DNA of 64,000 nt from Clusia tigrina. Lineage: Eukaryota > Arthropoda > Insecta > Diptera > Clusiidae. This document shows, piece by piece, positions 24,001 through 37,285 of the stretch; within the stretch, counting starts at the first letter, position 1, and the number at the start of each line of letters is the position of its first letter. The notes under the pieces are model-generated. The model did no database searches, was not told the DNA's origin, and saw only the letters and a program-made list of their open reading frames with translations. The stretch is taken from assembly GCA_920105625.2 (NCBI GenBank), contig OV050032.1:115862542-115926541 (forward strand). Reading direction: 5' to 3'. Position numbers and translations under genes: made by a program.

Positions 24001-26329
24001 TTGTATGTTGCAAACTTTGATAGGTGTAGGACGTACCGTAAAGATGTTAGGGGCGTTTGAAGTTTTATCAGTGTTTGATTTGGGACTCAAGGGTAGCATA
24101 GCTTTGAGCGATGGCTTAAATTGACAAGAGGCTCGAGTACTTTATTGTTACAAAATTTCAAGGTTTTATGACGCTCCAGTAAAAAGTTACAAGCATTTGT
24201 ATGTTGCCAACTTTGATAGGTGTAGGACGTACCGTATAGAAGTTAGGGGCTTTTGAAGTTTTATCAGTGTTTGATTTGGGAATCTAGGGTAGCATAGCTT
24301 TGAGCGATAGCTTAAATTGACAAGAGGCTCGGGTACTTCATTGTTACAAAATTTCAAGGTTTTATGACGCTCCAGTAAAAAGTTGCAAGCATTTGTATGT
24401 TGCAAATTTTGATAGGTGTAGGACGTACCGTATAGAAGTTAGGGGCGTTTGAAGTTTTATCAGTGTTTGATTTGGGACTCTAGGGTAGCATAGCTTTGAG
24501 CGATAGCTTAAATTGACAAGAGGCTCGAGTACTTTATCGTTACAAAATTTCAAGATTTTATGACGCTCCAGTAAAAAGTTAGAAGCATTTGTAAGTTGCA
24601 AACTTTGATAGGTGTAGGACGTACCGTATAGAAGTTAGGGCCATTTGAAGTTTTATCAGTGTTTGATTTGGGACTCTAGGGTAGCATAGCTTTGAGCGAT
24701 GGCTTAAATTGACAAGAGGCTCGAATACTTTATTGTTACAAAATTTCAAGGTTTTATGACGCTCCAGTAAAAAGTTACAAGCATTTGAATGTTGCCAACT
24801 TTGATAGGTGTAGGACGTACCGTAAAGAAGTTAGGGGCGTTTGAAGTTTTATCAGTGTTTGATTTGGGACTCTAGGGTAGCATAGCTTTGAGCGATAGCT
24901 TAAATTGACAAGAGGCTCGGGTACTTCATTGTTACAAAATTTCAAGGTTTTATGACGCTCCAGGAAAAAGTTACAAGCATTAGAATGTTGCAAACTTTGA
25001 TAGGTGTAGGACGTACCGTATAGAAGTTAGGGGCGTTTGAAGTTTTATCAGTGTTTGATTTGGGACTCTAGGGTAGCATAGCTTTGAGCGATAGCTTAAA
25101 TTGACAAGAGGCTCGGGTACTTCATTGTTAAAAAATCTCAAGGTTTTATGACGCTCCCGTAAAAAGTTACAAGCATTTGTATGTTGCAAATTTTGATAGG
25201 TGTAGGACGTACCGTAAAGAAGTTAGGGGCGTTTGAAGTTTTATCAGTGTTTGATTTGGGACTCTAGGGTAGCATAGCTTTGAGCGATGGCTTAAATTGA
25301 CAAGAGGCTCGGGTACTTCATTGTTACAAAATTTCAAGGTTTTATGACACTCCAGTAAAAAGTTACAAGCAGTTGTATGTTGCAAACTTTGATAGGTGTA
25401 GGACGTACCGTAAAGAAGTTTGGGGCGTTTGAAGTTTTATCAGTGTTTGATTTGGGACTCTAGGGTAGCATAGTTTTGAGCGATAGCTTAAATTGACAAG
25501 AGGCTCGGGTACTTCATTGTTACAAAATTTCAAGGTTTTATGACGCTCCAGTAAAAAGTTACAAACATTTGTATGTTGCAAACTTTGATAGGTGTAGGAC
25601 GTACCGTAAAGAAGTTAGGGGCGTTTGAAGTTGTATCAGTGTTTGATTTGGGACTCTAGGGTAGCATAGCTTTGAGCGAAGGCTTAAATTGACAAGAGGC
25701 TCGAGTACTTTATTGTTACAAAATTTCAAAGTTTTATGACGCTCCAGTAAAAAGTTACAAGCATTTGAATGTTGCCAACTTTGATAGGTGTAGGACGTAC
25801 AGTATAGAAGTTAGGGGCGTTTGAAGTTTTATCAGTGTTTGATTTGGGACTCTAGGGTAGCATAGTTTTGAGCGATAGCTTAAATTGACAAGAGGCTCGA
25901 GTACTTTATCGTTACAAAATTTCAAGATTTTATGACGCTCCAGTAAAAAGTTAGAAGCATTTGTATGTTGCAAACTTTGATAGGTGTAGGACGTACCGTA
26001 TAGAAGTTAGGGCCATTTGAAGTTTTATCAGTGTTTGATTTGGGACTCTAGGGTAGCATAGCTTTGAGCGATAGCTTAAATTGACAACAGGCTCGAGTAC
26101 ATTATTGTTACAAAATTTCAAAGTTTTATGACGCTCCAGAAAAAAGTTACAAGCGTTTGTATGTTGCAAACTTTGATAGGCGTAGGACGTACCGTATATT
26201 TGAAGTTTTATCAGTGTTTGATTTGGGACTCTAGGGTAGCATAGCTTTGAGCGATGGCTTAAATTGACAAGAGGCTCGGGTACTTCATTGTTACAAAATT
26301 TCAAGGTTTTATGACACTCCAGTAAAAAG
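21060..26329 (+). repeat. Satellite block with 12-monomer (2,352 bp) and 4-monomer (784 bp) repeats
   Basis: Monomers at about 22,628, 22,815 and 23,011 recur at 24,980, 25,167 and 25,363, and GTTGTATCAGTG near 23,280 recurs near 25,632, all 2,352 bp apart. Inside, about 23,400-23,820 recurs at about 24,184-24,604, an offset of 784 bp. The shared markers there are TTTGGGAATC, GGGGCTTTTG and GTAAGTTGC. About 21,450-21,810 is a copy of about 16,750-17,110. The block contains a monomer shortened by 13 bp, listed separately. Confidence 0.7.
26016..26211 (+). repeat. Truncated satellite monomer with 13-bp deletion
   Basis: At 26,191-26,205 the text runs ACCGTATATTTGAAG where the normal unit has ACCGTATA, then GAAGTTAGGGCCA, then TTTGAAG. 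Thirteen bases are missing at the junction 26,198/26,199, so this unit is 183 bp. It is the only multi-base length change I found. Because 183 is divisible by 3, the chance antisense frame stays open through it, giving a 133-codon open frame (26,352 down to 25,951) where others stop at about 72. I regard that frame as an accident of the deletion, not a gene. The neighbouring copy also carries private changes (CAACAGGCTCGAGTACATTA, AAGCGTTTG, TAGGCGTAGG). Confidence 0.9.
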
Positions 26330-28002
26330 TTACAAGCAGTTGTATGTTGCAAACTTTGATAGGTGTAGGACGTACCGTAAAGAAGTTAGTGGCGTTTGAA
26401 GTTTTATCAGTGTTTGATTTGGGACTCTAGGGTAGCATAGTTTTGAGCGATAGCTTAAATTGACAAGAGGCTCGGGTACTTCATTGTTACAAAATTTCAA
26501 GGTTTTATGACGCTCCAGTAAAAAGTTACAAGCATTTGGATGTTGCAAACTTTGATAGGTGTAGGACGTACCGTAAAGAAGTTAGTGGCGTTTGAAGTTG
26601 TATCAGTGTTTGATTTGGGATTCTAGGGTAGCATAGCTTTGAGCGATGGCTTAAATTGACAAGAGGCTCGAGTACTTTATTGTTACAAAATTTCAAGGTT
26701 TTATGACGCTCCAGTAAAAAGTTACAAGCATTTGTATGTTGCAAACTTTGATAGGTCTAGGACGTACCGTATAGAAGTTAGGGCCATTTGAAGTTTTATC
26801 AGTGTTTGATTTGGGACTCTAGGGTAGCATAGTTTTGAGCGATGGCTTAAATTGACAAGAGGCTCGAGTACTTTATCGTTACAAAATTTCAAGATTTTAT
26901 GACGCTCCAGTAAAAAGTTAGAAGCATTTGTATGTTGCAAACTTTGATAGGTGTAGGACGTACCGTAAAGATGTTAGGGGCGTTTGAAGTTTTATCAGTG
27001 TTTGATTTGGGACTCAAGGGTAGCATAGCTTTGAGCGATGGCTTAAACTGACAAGAGGCTCGAGTACTTTATTGTTACAAAATTTCAAGGTTTTATGACG
27101 CTCCAGTAAAAAGTTACAAGCATTTGTATGTTGCCAACTTTGATAGGTGTAGGACGTACCGTATTGAAGTTAGGGGCGTTTGAAGTTTTATCAGTGTTTG
27201 ATTTGGGACTCTAGGGTAGCATAGCTTTGAGCGATAGCTTAAATTGACAAGAGGCTCGGGTACTTCATTGTTACACAATTTCAAGGTTTTATGACGCTCC
27301 AGGAAAAAGTTACAAGCATTTGAATGTTGCCAACTTTGATAGGTGTAGGACGTACCGTAAAGAAGTTAGGGCCATTTGAAGTTTTATCAGTGTTTGATTT
27401 GGGACTCTAGAGTAGCATAGCTTTGAGCGATGGCTTAAATTGACAAGAGGCTCGAGTACTTTATTGTTACAAAATTTCAAGGTTTTATGACGCTCCAGTA
27501 AAATGTTACAAGCATTTCTATGTTGCAAACTTTGATAGGTGTAGGACGTACCTTATAGAAGTTAGGGGCGTTTGAAGTTCTATCAGTGTTTGATTTGGGA
27601 CTCAAGCGTAGCATAGCTTTGAGCGATAGCCTTAATTGACTAGAGGCTCGAGTACTTTATTGTTACAAAATTTCAAGGTTTTATGACGCTCCAGTAAAAT
27701 GTTACAAGCATTTCTATGTTGCAAACTTTGATAGGTGTAGGACGTACCGTATAGAAGTTAGCGGCGTTTGAAGTTTTATCAGTGTTTGATTTGAGACTCT
27801 AGGGTAGCATAGCTTTGAGCGATAACTTAAATTGACAAGAGGCTCGAGTACTTTATTGTTACAAAATTTCAAGGTTTTATGACGCTTAAAGTAAAAAGTT
27901 ACAAGCATTTGTATGTTGCAAACTTTGATAGGTGTAGGACGTACCGTATAGAAGTTTGGGCCATTTGAAGTTTTATCAGTATTTGATTTGGGACTCTAGG
28001 GT
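26330..28002 (+). repeat. Satellite block, mixed monomers
   Basis: About 8-9 monomers between the truncated unit and the 9-monomer duplication. No internal period longer than the monomer was recognised with confidence. Private variants include GATTCTAGGG near 26,620, TAGGTCTAGG near 26,755, TTACACAATTTC near 27,273 and CCTTATAG near 27,550. The longer GCTTAAAG form occurs near 27,885. Confidence 0.6.
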
Positions 28003-29786
28003 AGCATAGCTTTGAGCGATGGCTTAAATTGACAAGAGGCTCGAGTACTTTATTGTTACAAAATTTCAAGGTTTTAGGACGCTCCAGTAAAAAGTTACAA
28101 GCATTTGAATGTTGCCAACTTTGACAGGTGTAGGACGTACCGTATAGAAGTTAGGGACGTTTGAAGTTTTATCAGTGTTTGATTTGAGACTCTAATGTAG
28201 CATAGCTTTGGGCGATAACTTAAATGGACAAGAGGTTCGAGTACTTTATTGTTACAAAATTTCAAGGTTTTATGACGCTCCAGTAAAAAGTTACAAGCAT
28301 TTGTATGTTGCAAACTTTGATAGGTGTAGGACGTACCGTATAGAAGTTAGGGCCATTTGAAGTTGTATCAGTGTTTGATTTGGGACTCAAGAGTAGCATA
28401 GCTTTGAGCGATAGCTTAAATTGACAAGAGGCTCGAGTACTTTATTGTTACAAAATTTCAAGGTTTTATGACGCTCCAGTAAAAAGTTACAAGCATTTGT
28501 ATGTTGCAAACTTTGATAGGTGTAGGACGTACCGTATAGAAGTTAGGGCCATTTGAAGTTTTATCAGTGTTTGATTTGGGACTCTAGGGTAGCATAGCTT
28601 TGAGCGATGGCTTAAATTGACAAGAGGCTCGAGTACTTTATAGTTACAAAATTTCAAGGTTTTATGACGCTCCAGTAAAAAGTTCCAAGCATTTGTATGT
28701 TGCAAACTTTGATAGGTGTAGGACGTACCGTAAAGAAGTTAGGGCCATTTGAAGTTTTATCAGTGTTTGATTTGGGACTCAAGGGTAGCATAGCTTTGAG
28801 CGATGGCCTGAATTGATAAGAGGCTCGAGTACTTTATTGTTACAAAATTTCAAGGTTTTATGGCGCTCCAGTAAAAAGTTACAAGCATTTGAATGTTGCC
28901 AACTTTGATAGGTGTAGGACGTACCGTATAGAAGTTAGGGCCATTTGAAGTTTTATCAGTGTTTGATTTGGGACTCTAGGGTAGCATAGCTTTGAGCGAT
29001 GGATTAAATTGACAAGAGGCTCGAGTACTTTATTGTTACAAAATTTCAAGGTTTTATGACGCTCCAGTTAAATGTTACAAGCATTTGTATGTAGCAAACT
29101 TTGATAGGTGTAGGACGTACCGTATAGAAGTTAGGGTCGTTTGAAGTTTTATCAGTGTTTGATTTGGGACTCAAGCGTAGCATAGCTTTGAGCGATAGCT
29201 TAAATTGACAAGAGGGTCGAGCACTTTATTGTTACAAAATTTCAAGGTTTTATGACGCTCCAGTAAAAAGTTATAAGCAGTTGTATGTTGCAAACTTTGA
29301 TAGGTGTAGGACGTACCGTAAAGAAGTTAGGGGCGTTTGAAGTTTTATCAGTGTTTGATTTGCGACTCTAGGGTAGCATATTTTTGATCGATAGCTTAAA
29401 TTGACAAGAGGCTCGGGTACTTCATTGTTACAAAATTTCAAGGTTTTATGACGCTCCAGTAAAAAGTTACAAGCATTTGTATGTTGCAAACTTTGATAGG
29501 TGTAGGACGTACCGAAAAGAAGTTAGGGGCGTTTGAAGCTTTATCAGTGTTTGATTTGGGACTCTAGGGTAGCATAGCTTTGAGCGATGGCTTAAATTGA
29601 CAAGAGGCTCGAGTACTTTATTGTTACAAAATTTCAAGGTTTTATGACGCTCCAGTAAAAAGTTACAAGCATTTGTATGTTGCAAACTTTGATAGGTGTA
29701 GGACGTACCGTAAAGAATTTAGGGCCATTTGAAGTTTTATCAGTGTTTTATTTGGGACTCAAGGGTAGCATAGCTTTGAGCGATGG
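28003..29786 (+). repeat. 9-monomer duplication, left copy
   Basis: About 1.76 kb repeated in direct tandem at an offset of exactly 1,764 bp (9 x 196). Rare shared markers are GACTCTAATG with AAATGGACAAGAGGTTCGAG (near 28,190-28,230), GGCCTGAATTGATAAG at 28,805-28,820, CCAGTTAAATG, AGGGTCGAGCAC at 29,213 and CATATTTTTGA near 29,376. A few single-base differences are visible (TAGGGACG here against TAGGGGCG; GATCGAT here against GAGCGAT). Breakpoints are placed near 28,003 and 29,786, where the two copies stop agreeing, and can be off by tens of bases. Confidence 0.85.
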
Positions 29787-31550
29787 CTTAAATTGACAAG
29801 AGGCTCGAGTACTTTATTGTTACAAAATTTCAAGGTTTTAGGACGCTCCAGTAAAAAGTTACAAGCATTTGAATGTTGCCAACTTTGACAGGTGTAGGAC
29901 GTACCGTATAGAAGTTAGGGGCGTTTGAAGTTTTATCAGTGTTTGATTTGGGACTCTAATGTAGCATAGCTTTGGGCGATAACTTAAATGGACAAGAGGT
30001 TCGAGTACTTTATTGTTACAAAATTTCAAGGTTTTATGACGCTCCAGTAAAAAGTTACAAGCATTTGTATGTTGCAAACTTTGATAGGTGTAGGACGTAC
30101 CGTATAGAAGTTAGGGCCATTTGAAGTTGTATCAGTGTTTGATTTGGGACTCAAGAGTAGCATAGCTTTGAGCGATAGCTTAAATTGACAAGAGGCTCGA
30201 GTACTTTATTGTTACAAAATTTCAAGGTTTTATGACGCTCCAGTAAAAAGTTACAAGCATTTGTATGTTGCAAACTTTGATAGGTGTAGGACGTACCGTA
30301 TAGAAGTTAGGGCCATTTGAAGTTTTATCAGTGTTTGATTTGGGACTCTAGGGTAGCATAGCTTTGAGCGATGGCTTAAATTGACAAGAGGCTCGAGTAC
30401 TTTATAGTTACAAAATTTCAAGGTTTTATGACGCTCCAGTAAAAAGTTCCAAGCATTTGTATGTTGCAAACTTTGATAGGTGTAGGACGTACCGTAAAGA
30501 AGTTAGGGCCATTTGAAGTTTTATCAGTGTTTGATTTGGGACTCAAGGGTAGCATAGCTTTGAGCGATGGCCTGAATTGATAAGAGGCTCGAGTACTTTA
30601 TTGTTACAAAATTTCAAGGTTTTATGGCGCTCCAGTAAAAAGTTACAAGCATTTGAATGTTGCCAACTTTGATAGGTGTAGGACGTACCGTATAGAAGTT
30701 AGGGCCATTTGAAGTTTTATCAGTGTTTGATTTGGGACTCTAGGGTAGCATAGCTTTGAGCGATGGATTAAATTGACAAGAGGCTCGAGTACTTTATTGT
30801 TACAAAATTTCAAGGTTTTATGACGCTCCAGTTAAATGTTACAAGCATTTGTATGTAGCAAACTTTGATAGGTGTAGGACGTACCGTATAGAAGTTAGGG
30901 TCGTTTGAAGTTTTATCAGTGTTTGATTTGGGACTCAAGCGTAGCATAGCTTTGAGCGATAGCTTAAATTGACAAGAGGGTCGAGCACTTTATTGTTACA
31001 AAATTTCAAGGTTTTATGACGCTCCAGTAAAAAGTTATAAGCAGTTGTATGTTGCAAACTTTGATAGGTGTAGGACGTACCGTAAAGAAGTTAGGGGCGT
31101 TTGAAGTTTTATCAGTGTTTGATTTGCGACTCTAGGGTAGCATATTTTTGAGCGATAGCTTAAATTGACAAGAGGCTCGGGTACTTCATTGTTACAAAAT
31201 TTCAAGGTTTTATGACGCTCCAGTAAAAAGTTACAAGCATTTGTATGTTGCAAACTTTGATAGGTGTAGGACGTACCGAAAAGAAGTTAGGGGCGTTTGA
31301 AGCTTTATCAGTGTTTGATTTGGGACTCTAGGGTAGCATAGCTTTGAGCGATGGCTTAAATTGACAAGAGGCTCGAGTACTTTATTGTTACAAAATTTCA
31401 AGGTTTTATGACGCTCCAGTAAAAAGTTACAAGCATTTGTATGTTGCAAACTTTGATAGGTGTAGGACGTACCGTAAAGAATTTAGGGCCATTTGAAGTT
31501 TTATCAGTGTTTTATTTGGGACTCAAGGGTAGCATAGCTTTGAGCGATGG
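29767..31550 (+). repeat. 9-monomer duplication, right copy
   Basis: Partner of the segment at about 28,003-29,786. GGCCTGAATTGATAAG recurs at about 30,569 and AGGGTCGAGCAC at 30,977, each 1,764 bp from its mate. The last part also shares TGTTTTATTTGG and GAATTTAGGG with the end of the left copy. Divergence at about 31,550 (GGCCTAAATT here against GGCTTAAATT) marks the right edge. The last 580 bases overlap the start of the larger block that recurs at 37.6 kb. Confidence 0.85.
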
Positions 31551-34500
31551 CCTAAATTGACAAGAGGCTCGAGTACTTTATTGTTACAAAATTTCAAGGT
31601 TTTATGACGCTCCAGTAAAAAGTTACAAGCATTTGAATGTTGCAAACTTTGATGGGTGTAGGACGTACCGTATAGAAGTTAGGGCCATTTGAAGTTTTAT
31701 CAGTGTTTGATTTGGGACTCTAGGGTAGCATAGTTTTGAGCGATAGCTTAAATTGACAAGAGGCTCGGGTACTTCATTGTTACAAAATTTCAAGGTTTTA
31801 TGACGCTCCAGTAAAAAGTTACAAGCAATTGTTTGTTGCAAACTTTGATAGGTGTAGGACGTACCGTATAGAAGTTAGGGCCATTTGAAGTTTTATCAGT
31901 GATTGATTTGGGACTCTAGGGTAGCATAGCTTTGAGCGATGGCTTAAATTGACAAGCGGCTCGAGTACTTTATTGTTACAAAATTTCAAGGTTTTATGAC
32001 GCTCCAGTAAAAAGCTACAACCATTTGAATGTTGCAAACTTTGATAGGTGTAGGACGTACCGTATAGAAGTTAGGGGCGTTTGAAGTTTTATCAGTGTTT
32101 GATTTGGGACTCTAGGGTAGCATAGCTTTGAGCGATGGCTTAAATTGACAAGAGGCTCGAGTACTTTATTGTTACAAAATTTCAAGGTTTTATGACGCTC
32201 CAGTAAAAAGTTACAAGCATTTGTTTGTTGCAAACTTTGATAGGTATAGGACGTACCGTAAAGAAGTTAGGGGCGTTTGAAGTTTTATCAGTGTTTGATT
32301 TGGGACTCTAGGGTAGCATAGTTTTGAGCGATAGCTTAAATTGACAAGAGGCTCGGGTACTTCATTGTTAAAAAATTTCAAGGTTTTATGACGCTCCAGT
32401 AAAAAGTTACAAGCATTTGTTTGTTGCAAACTTTGATAGGTGTAGGACGTACCGTATAGAAGTTAGGGCCATTTGAAGTTTTATCAGTGATTGATTTGGG
32501 ACTCTAGGGTAGCATAGCTTTGAGCGATGGCTTAAATTGACAAGCGGCTCGAGTACTTTATTGTTACAAAATTTCAAGGTTTTATGACGCTCCAGTAAAA
32601 AGCTACAGCCATTTGAATGTTGCAAACTTTGATAGGTGTAGGACGTACCGTATAGAAGTTAGGAGCGTTTGAAGTTTTATCAGTGTTTGATTTGGGACTC
32701 TAGGGTAGCATAGCTTTGAGCGATAACTTAAATTGACAAGATGCTCGAGTACTTTATTGTTACAAAATTTCAAGGTTTTATGACGCTTAAAGTAAAAAGT
32801 TACAAGCATTTGTATGTTGCAAACTTTGATAGGTGTAGGACGTACCGTATAGAAGTTTGGGCCATTTGAAGTTTTATCAGTATTTGATTTGGGACTCTAG
32901 CGTAGCATAGCTTTGAGCGATGGCTTAAATTGACAAGAGGCTCGAGTACTTTATTGTTACAAAATTTCAAGGTTTTAGGACGCTCCAGTAAAAAGTTACA
33001 AGCATTTTAATGTTGCAAACTTTGATAGGTGTAGGACGTACCGTATAGAAGTTAGGGGCGTTTGAAGTTTTATCAGTGTTTGATTTGGGACTCTAGGGTA
33101 GCATAGCTTTGGGCAATAACTTAAATTGACAAGGGGCTCGAGTACTTTATTGTTACAATATTTCAAGGTTTTATGACGCTCCAGTAAAAAGTTACAAGCA
33201 TTTGTATGTTGCAAACTTTGATAGGTGTAGGACGTACCGAATAGAAGTTAGGGCCATTTGAAGTTTTATCAGTGTTTGATTTGGGACTCAAGAGTAGCAT
33301 AGCTTTGAGCGATAGCTTAAATTGACAAGAGGCTCGAGTACTTTATTGTTACAAAATTTCAAGGTTTTATGACGCTCCAGTAAAAAGTTACAAGCATTTG
33401 TATGTTGCAAACTTTGATAGGTGTAGGACGTACCGGAAAGAAGTTAGGGGCGTTTGAAGTTTTATCAGTGTTTGATTTGGGACTCTAGGGTAGCATAGCT
33501 TTGAGCGATGGCTTAAATTGACAAGAGGCTCGAGTACTTTATTGTTACAAAATTTCAAGGTTTTATGACGCTCCAGTAAAAAGTTACAAGGATTTGTATG
33601 TTGCAAACTTTGATAGGTGTAGGACGTACCGTAAAGAATTTAGGGCCATTTGAAGTTTTATCAGTGTTTGATTTGGGACTCAAGGGTAGCAGAGCTTTGA
33701 GCGATGGCCTAAATTGACAAGAGGCTCGAGTACTTTATTGTTACAAAATTTCAAGGTTTTATGAAGCTCCAGTAAAAAGTTACAAGCATTTGAATGTTGC
33801 AAACTTTGATGGGTGTAGGACGTACCGTATAGAAGTTAGAGCCATTTGAAGTTTTATCAGTGTTTGATTTGGGACTCTAGGGTAGCATAGCTTTGAGCGA
33901 TAACTTAAATTGACAAGAGGCTCGAGTACTTTATTTTTACAAAATTTCAAGGTTTTATGACGCTCCAGTAAACAGATACAAGCATTTGTATGTTGCAAAC
34001 TTTGATAGGTGTAGGACGTACCGTATAGAAGTTAGGGCCATTTGAAGTTTTATCAGTGTTTGATTTGGGACTCTAGGGGAGCATAGCTTTAAGCGATAGC
34101 TTAAATTGACAAGAGGCTCGAGTACTTTATTGTTACAAAATTTCAAGGTTTTATGACGCTCCAGAAAAAAGTTACAAGCATTTGTATGTTGCAAACTTTG
34201 ATAGGTGTAGGACGTACCGTATAGAAGTTAGGGCCATTTGAAGTTTTATCAGTGTTTGATTTGGGACTCTAGGTTAGCATAGTTTTGAGCGATAGCTTAA
34301 ATTCACAAGAGGCTCGAGTACTTCATTGTTACAAAATTTCAAGGTTTTATGACGCTCCAGTAAAAAGTTACAAGCATTTGTTTGTTGCAAACTTTGATAG
34401 GTGTAGGACGTACCGTATAGAAGTTAGGGCCATTTGAAGTTTTATCAGTGATTGATTTGGGACTCTAGGGTAGCATAGCTTTGAGCGATGGCTTAAATTG

Positions 34501-37285
34501 ACAAGCGGCTCGAGTACTTTATTGTTACAAAATTTCAAGGTTTTATCACGCTCCAGTAAAAAGCTACAACCATTTGAATGTTGCAAACTTTGATAGGTGT
34601 AGGACGTACCGTATAGAAGTTAGGGGCGTTTGAAGTTTTATCAGTGTTTGATTTGGGACTCTAGGGTAGCATAGCTTTGAGCGATAACTTAAATTGACAA
34701 GAGGCTCGAGTACTTTATTGTTACAAAATTTCAAGGTTTTATGACGCTTAAAGTAAAAAGTTACAAGCATTTGTATGTTGCAAACTTTGATAGGTGTAGG
34801 ACGTACCGTATAGAAGTTTGGGCCATTTGAAGTTTTATCAGTGTTTGATTTGGGACTCTAGGGTAGCATAGCTTTGAGCGATGGCTTAAATTGACAAGAG
34901 GCTCGAGTACTTTATTGTTACAAAATTTCAAGGTTTTAGGACGCTCCAGTAAAAAGTTACAAGCATTTGAATGTTGCAAACTTTGATAGGTGTAGGACGT
35001 ACCGTATAGAAGTTAGGGGCGTTTGAAGTTTTATCAGTGTTTGATTTGGGACTCTAGGGTAGCATAGCTTTGGGCAATAACTTAAATTGACAAGGGGCTC
35101 GAGTACTTTATTGTTACAATATTTCAAGGTTTTATGACGCTCCAGTAAAAAGTTACAAGCATTTGTATGTTGCAAACTTTGATAGGTGTAGGACGTACCG
35201 AATAGAAGTTAGGGCCATTTGAAGTTTTATCAGTGTTTGATTTGGGACTCAAGAGTAGCATAGCTTTGAGCGATAGCTTAAATTGACAAGAGGCTCGAGT
35301 ACTTTATTGTTACAAAATTTCAAGGTTTTATGACGCTCCAGTAAAAAGTTACAAGCATTTGTATGTTGCAAATTTTGATAGGTGTAGGACGTACCGTAAT
35401 GAAGTTAGGGGCGTTTGAAGTTCTATCAGTGTTTGATTTGGGACTCTAGAGTAGCATAGCTTTGAGCGATGGCTTTAATTGACAAGAGGCTCGGGTACTT
35501 TATTGTTACAAAATTTCAAGGTTTTATGACGCTCCAGTAAAAAGTTACAAGCATTTGTATGTTGCAAACTTTGATAGGTGTAGGACGTACCGTATAGAAG
35601 TTTGGGCCATTTGAAGTTTTATCAGTGTTTGATTTGGGATTCTAGGGTAGCATAGCTTTGAGCGATGGCTTAAATTGACAAGAGGCTCGAGTACTTTATT
35701 GTTACAAAATTTCAAGGTTTTATGACGCTCCAGAAAAAAGTTACAAGCATTTGAATGTTGCCAACTTTGATAGGTGTAGGACGTACCGTAAAGAAGTTAG
35801 GGGCGTTTGAAGTTTTATCAGTGTTTGATTTGGGACTCTAGGGTAGCATAGCTTTGAGCGATAGCTTAAATTGACAAGAGGCTCGGGTAGTTCATTGTTA
35901 CAAAATTTCAAGGTTTTATGACGCTCCAGGAAAAAGTTACAAGCATTTGAATGTTGCCAACTTTGATAGGTGTAGGACGTACCGTAAAGAAGTTAGAGCC
36001 ATTTGAAGTTTTATCAGTGTTTGATTTGGGACTCTAGGGTAGCATAGCTTTGAGCGATGGATTAAATTGACAAGAGGCTCGAGTACTTTATTGTTACAAA
36101 ATTTCAAGGTTTTATGACGCTCCAGTAAAAAGTTACAAGCATTTGTATGTTGCAAACTTTGATAGGTGTAGGACGTACCGTATAGAAGTTAGGGGCGTTT
36201 GAAGTTTTATCAGTGTTTGATTTGGGACTGTAGGGTAGCATAGCTTTGAGCGATGGCCTAAATTGACAAGAGGCTCGCGTACTTTATTGTTACAAAATTT
36301 CAAGGTTTTATGACGCTCCAGTAAAAAGTTACAAGCATTTGAATGTTGCCAACTTTGATAGGTGTAGGACGTACCGTAAAGAAGTTAGGGCCATTTGAAG
36401 TTTTATCAGTGTTTGATTTGGGACTCAAGGGTAGCATACCTTTGAGCGATGGCTTAAATTGACAAGAGGCTCGAGTACTTTATTGTTACAAAATTTCAAG
36501 GTTTTATGACGCTCCAGTAAAAAGTTACAAGCATTTGTATGTTGCAAACTTTGATAGGTGTTGGACGTACCGTAAATAAGTTAGGGCCATTTGAAGTTTT
36601 ATCAGTGTTTGATTTGGACTCTAGGATAGCATAGCTTTGAGCGATAGCTTAAATTGACAAGAGGCTCGAGTACTTTATTGTTACAAAATTTCAAGGTTTT
36701 ATGACGCTCCAGTAAAAAGTTACAAGCATTTGTATGTTGCAAACATTGATAGGTGTAGGACGTACCGTAAAGAAATTAGGGGCGTTTGAAGTTTTATCAG
36801 TTTTTGATTTGGGACTCTAGGGTAGCATAGCTTTGAGCGATGGCTTAAATTGACAAAAGGCTCGGGTACTTCATTGTTACAAAATTTCAAGGTTTTATGA
36901 CTCTCCAGTAAAAAGTAACAAGCATTTGTATGTTGCAAACTTTGATAGGTGTAGCACGTACCGTATAGAAGTTAGGGCCATTTGAAGTTTTATCAGTGTT
37001 TGATTTGGGACTCTAGGGTAGCATAACTTTGAGCGATGGCTTAAATTGACAAGAGGCTCGAGTACTTTATTGTTACAAAATTTCAAGGTTTTATGACGCT
37101 CCAGAAAAAAGTTACAAGCATTTGAATGTTGCCAACTTTGATAGGTGTAGGATGTACCGTAAAGAAGTTAGGCGCGTTTGAAGTTTTATCAGTGTTTGAT
37201 TTGGGACTCTAGGGTAGCATAGCTTTGAGCGATAGCTTAAATTGACAAGAGGCTCGGGTACTTCATTGTTACAAAATTTCAAGGT
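30970..37285 (+). repeat. Large segmental duplication, left version (about 6.3 kb)
   Basis: The order of marked monomers here is repeated at 37.6-45.3 kb, first at an offset of 6,664 bp (34 monomers: AGGGTCGAGCAC 30,977 to 37,641), then 6,468 bp (33 monomers: about 31,819-35,175), then 8,036 bp (41 monomers: GTACCGTAAT 35,391 to 43,427 and on to about 37,285). The steps mean one monomer fewer and later eight more in the right version. Inside lies about one and a half copies of a 10-monomer repeat, listed separately. Confidence 0.75.
32407..35200 (+). repeat. 10-monomer higher-order repeat, 1,961-bp period, first locus
   Basis: Monomers starting at about 32,407, 32,603 and 32,996 recur at 34,368, 34,564 and 34,957, an offset of 1,961 bp. 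The odd base is explained by the single monomer per unit that reads GCTTAAAG (near 32,787 and 34,746), one base longer than usual. Other shared markers are AAGCTACAACC with AAGCGGCTCGAG, and GGGCAATAACTT with AAGGGGCTCGAG and ACAATATTTC. The second copy is partial and merges into other sequence near 35.3 kb. Confidence 0.8.

Noticed and set aside
25951..26352. A 133-codon minus-strand open frame as a real gene
   Set aside because: It exists only because a 13-bp deletion makes one monomer 183 bp (a multiple of 3), joining two copies of the usual chance frame.
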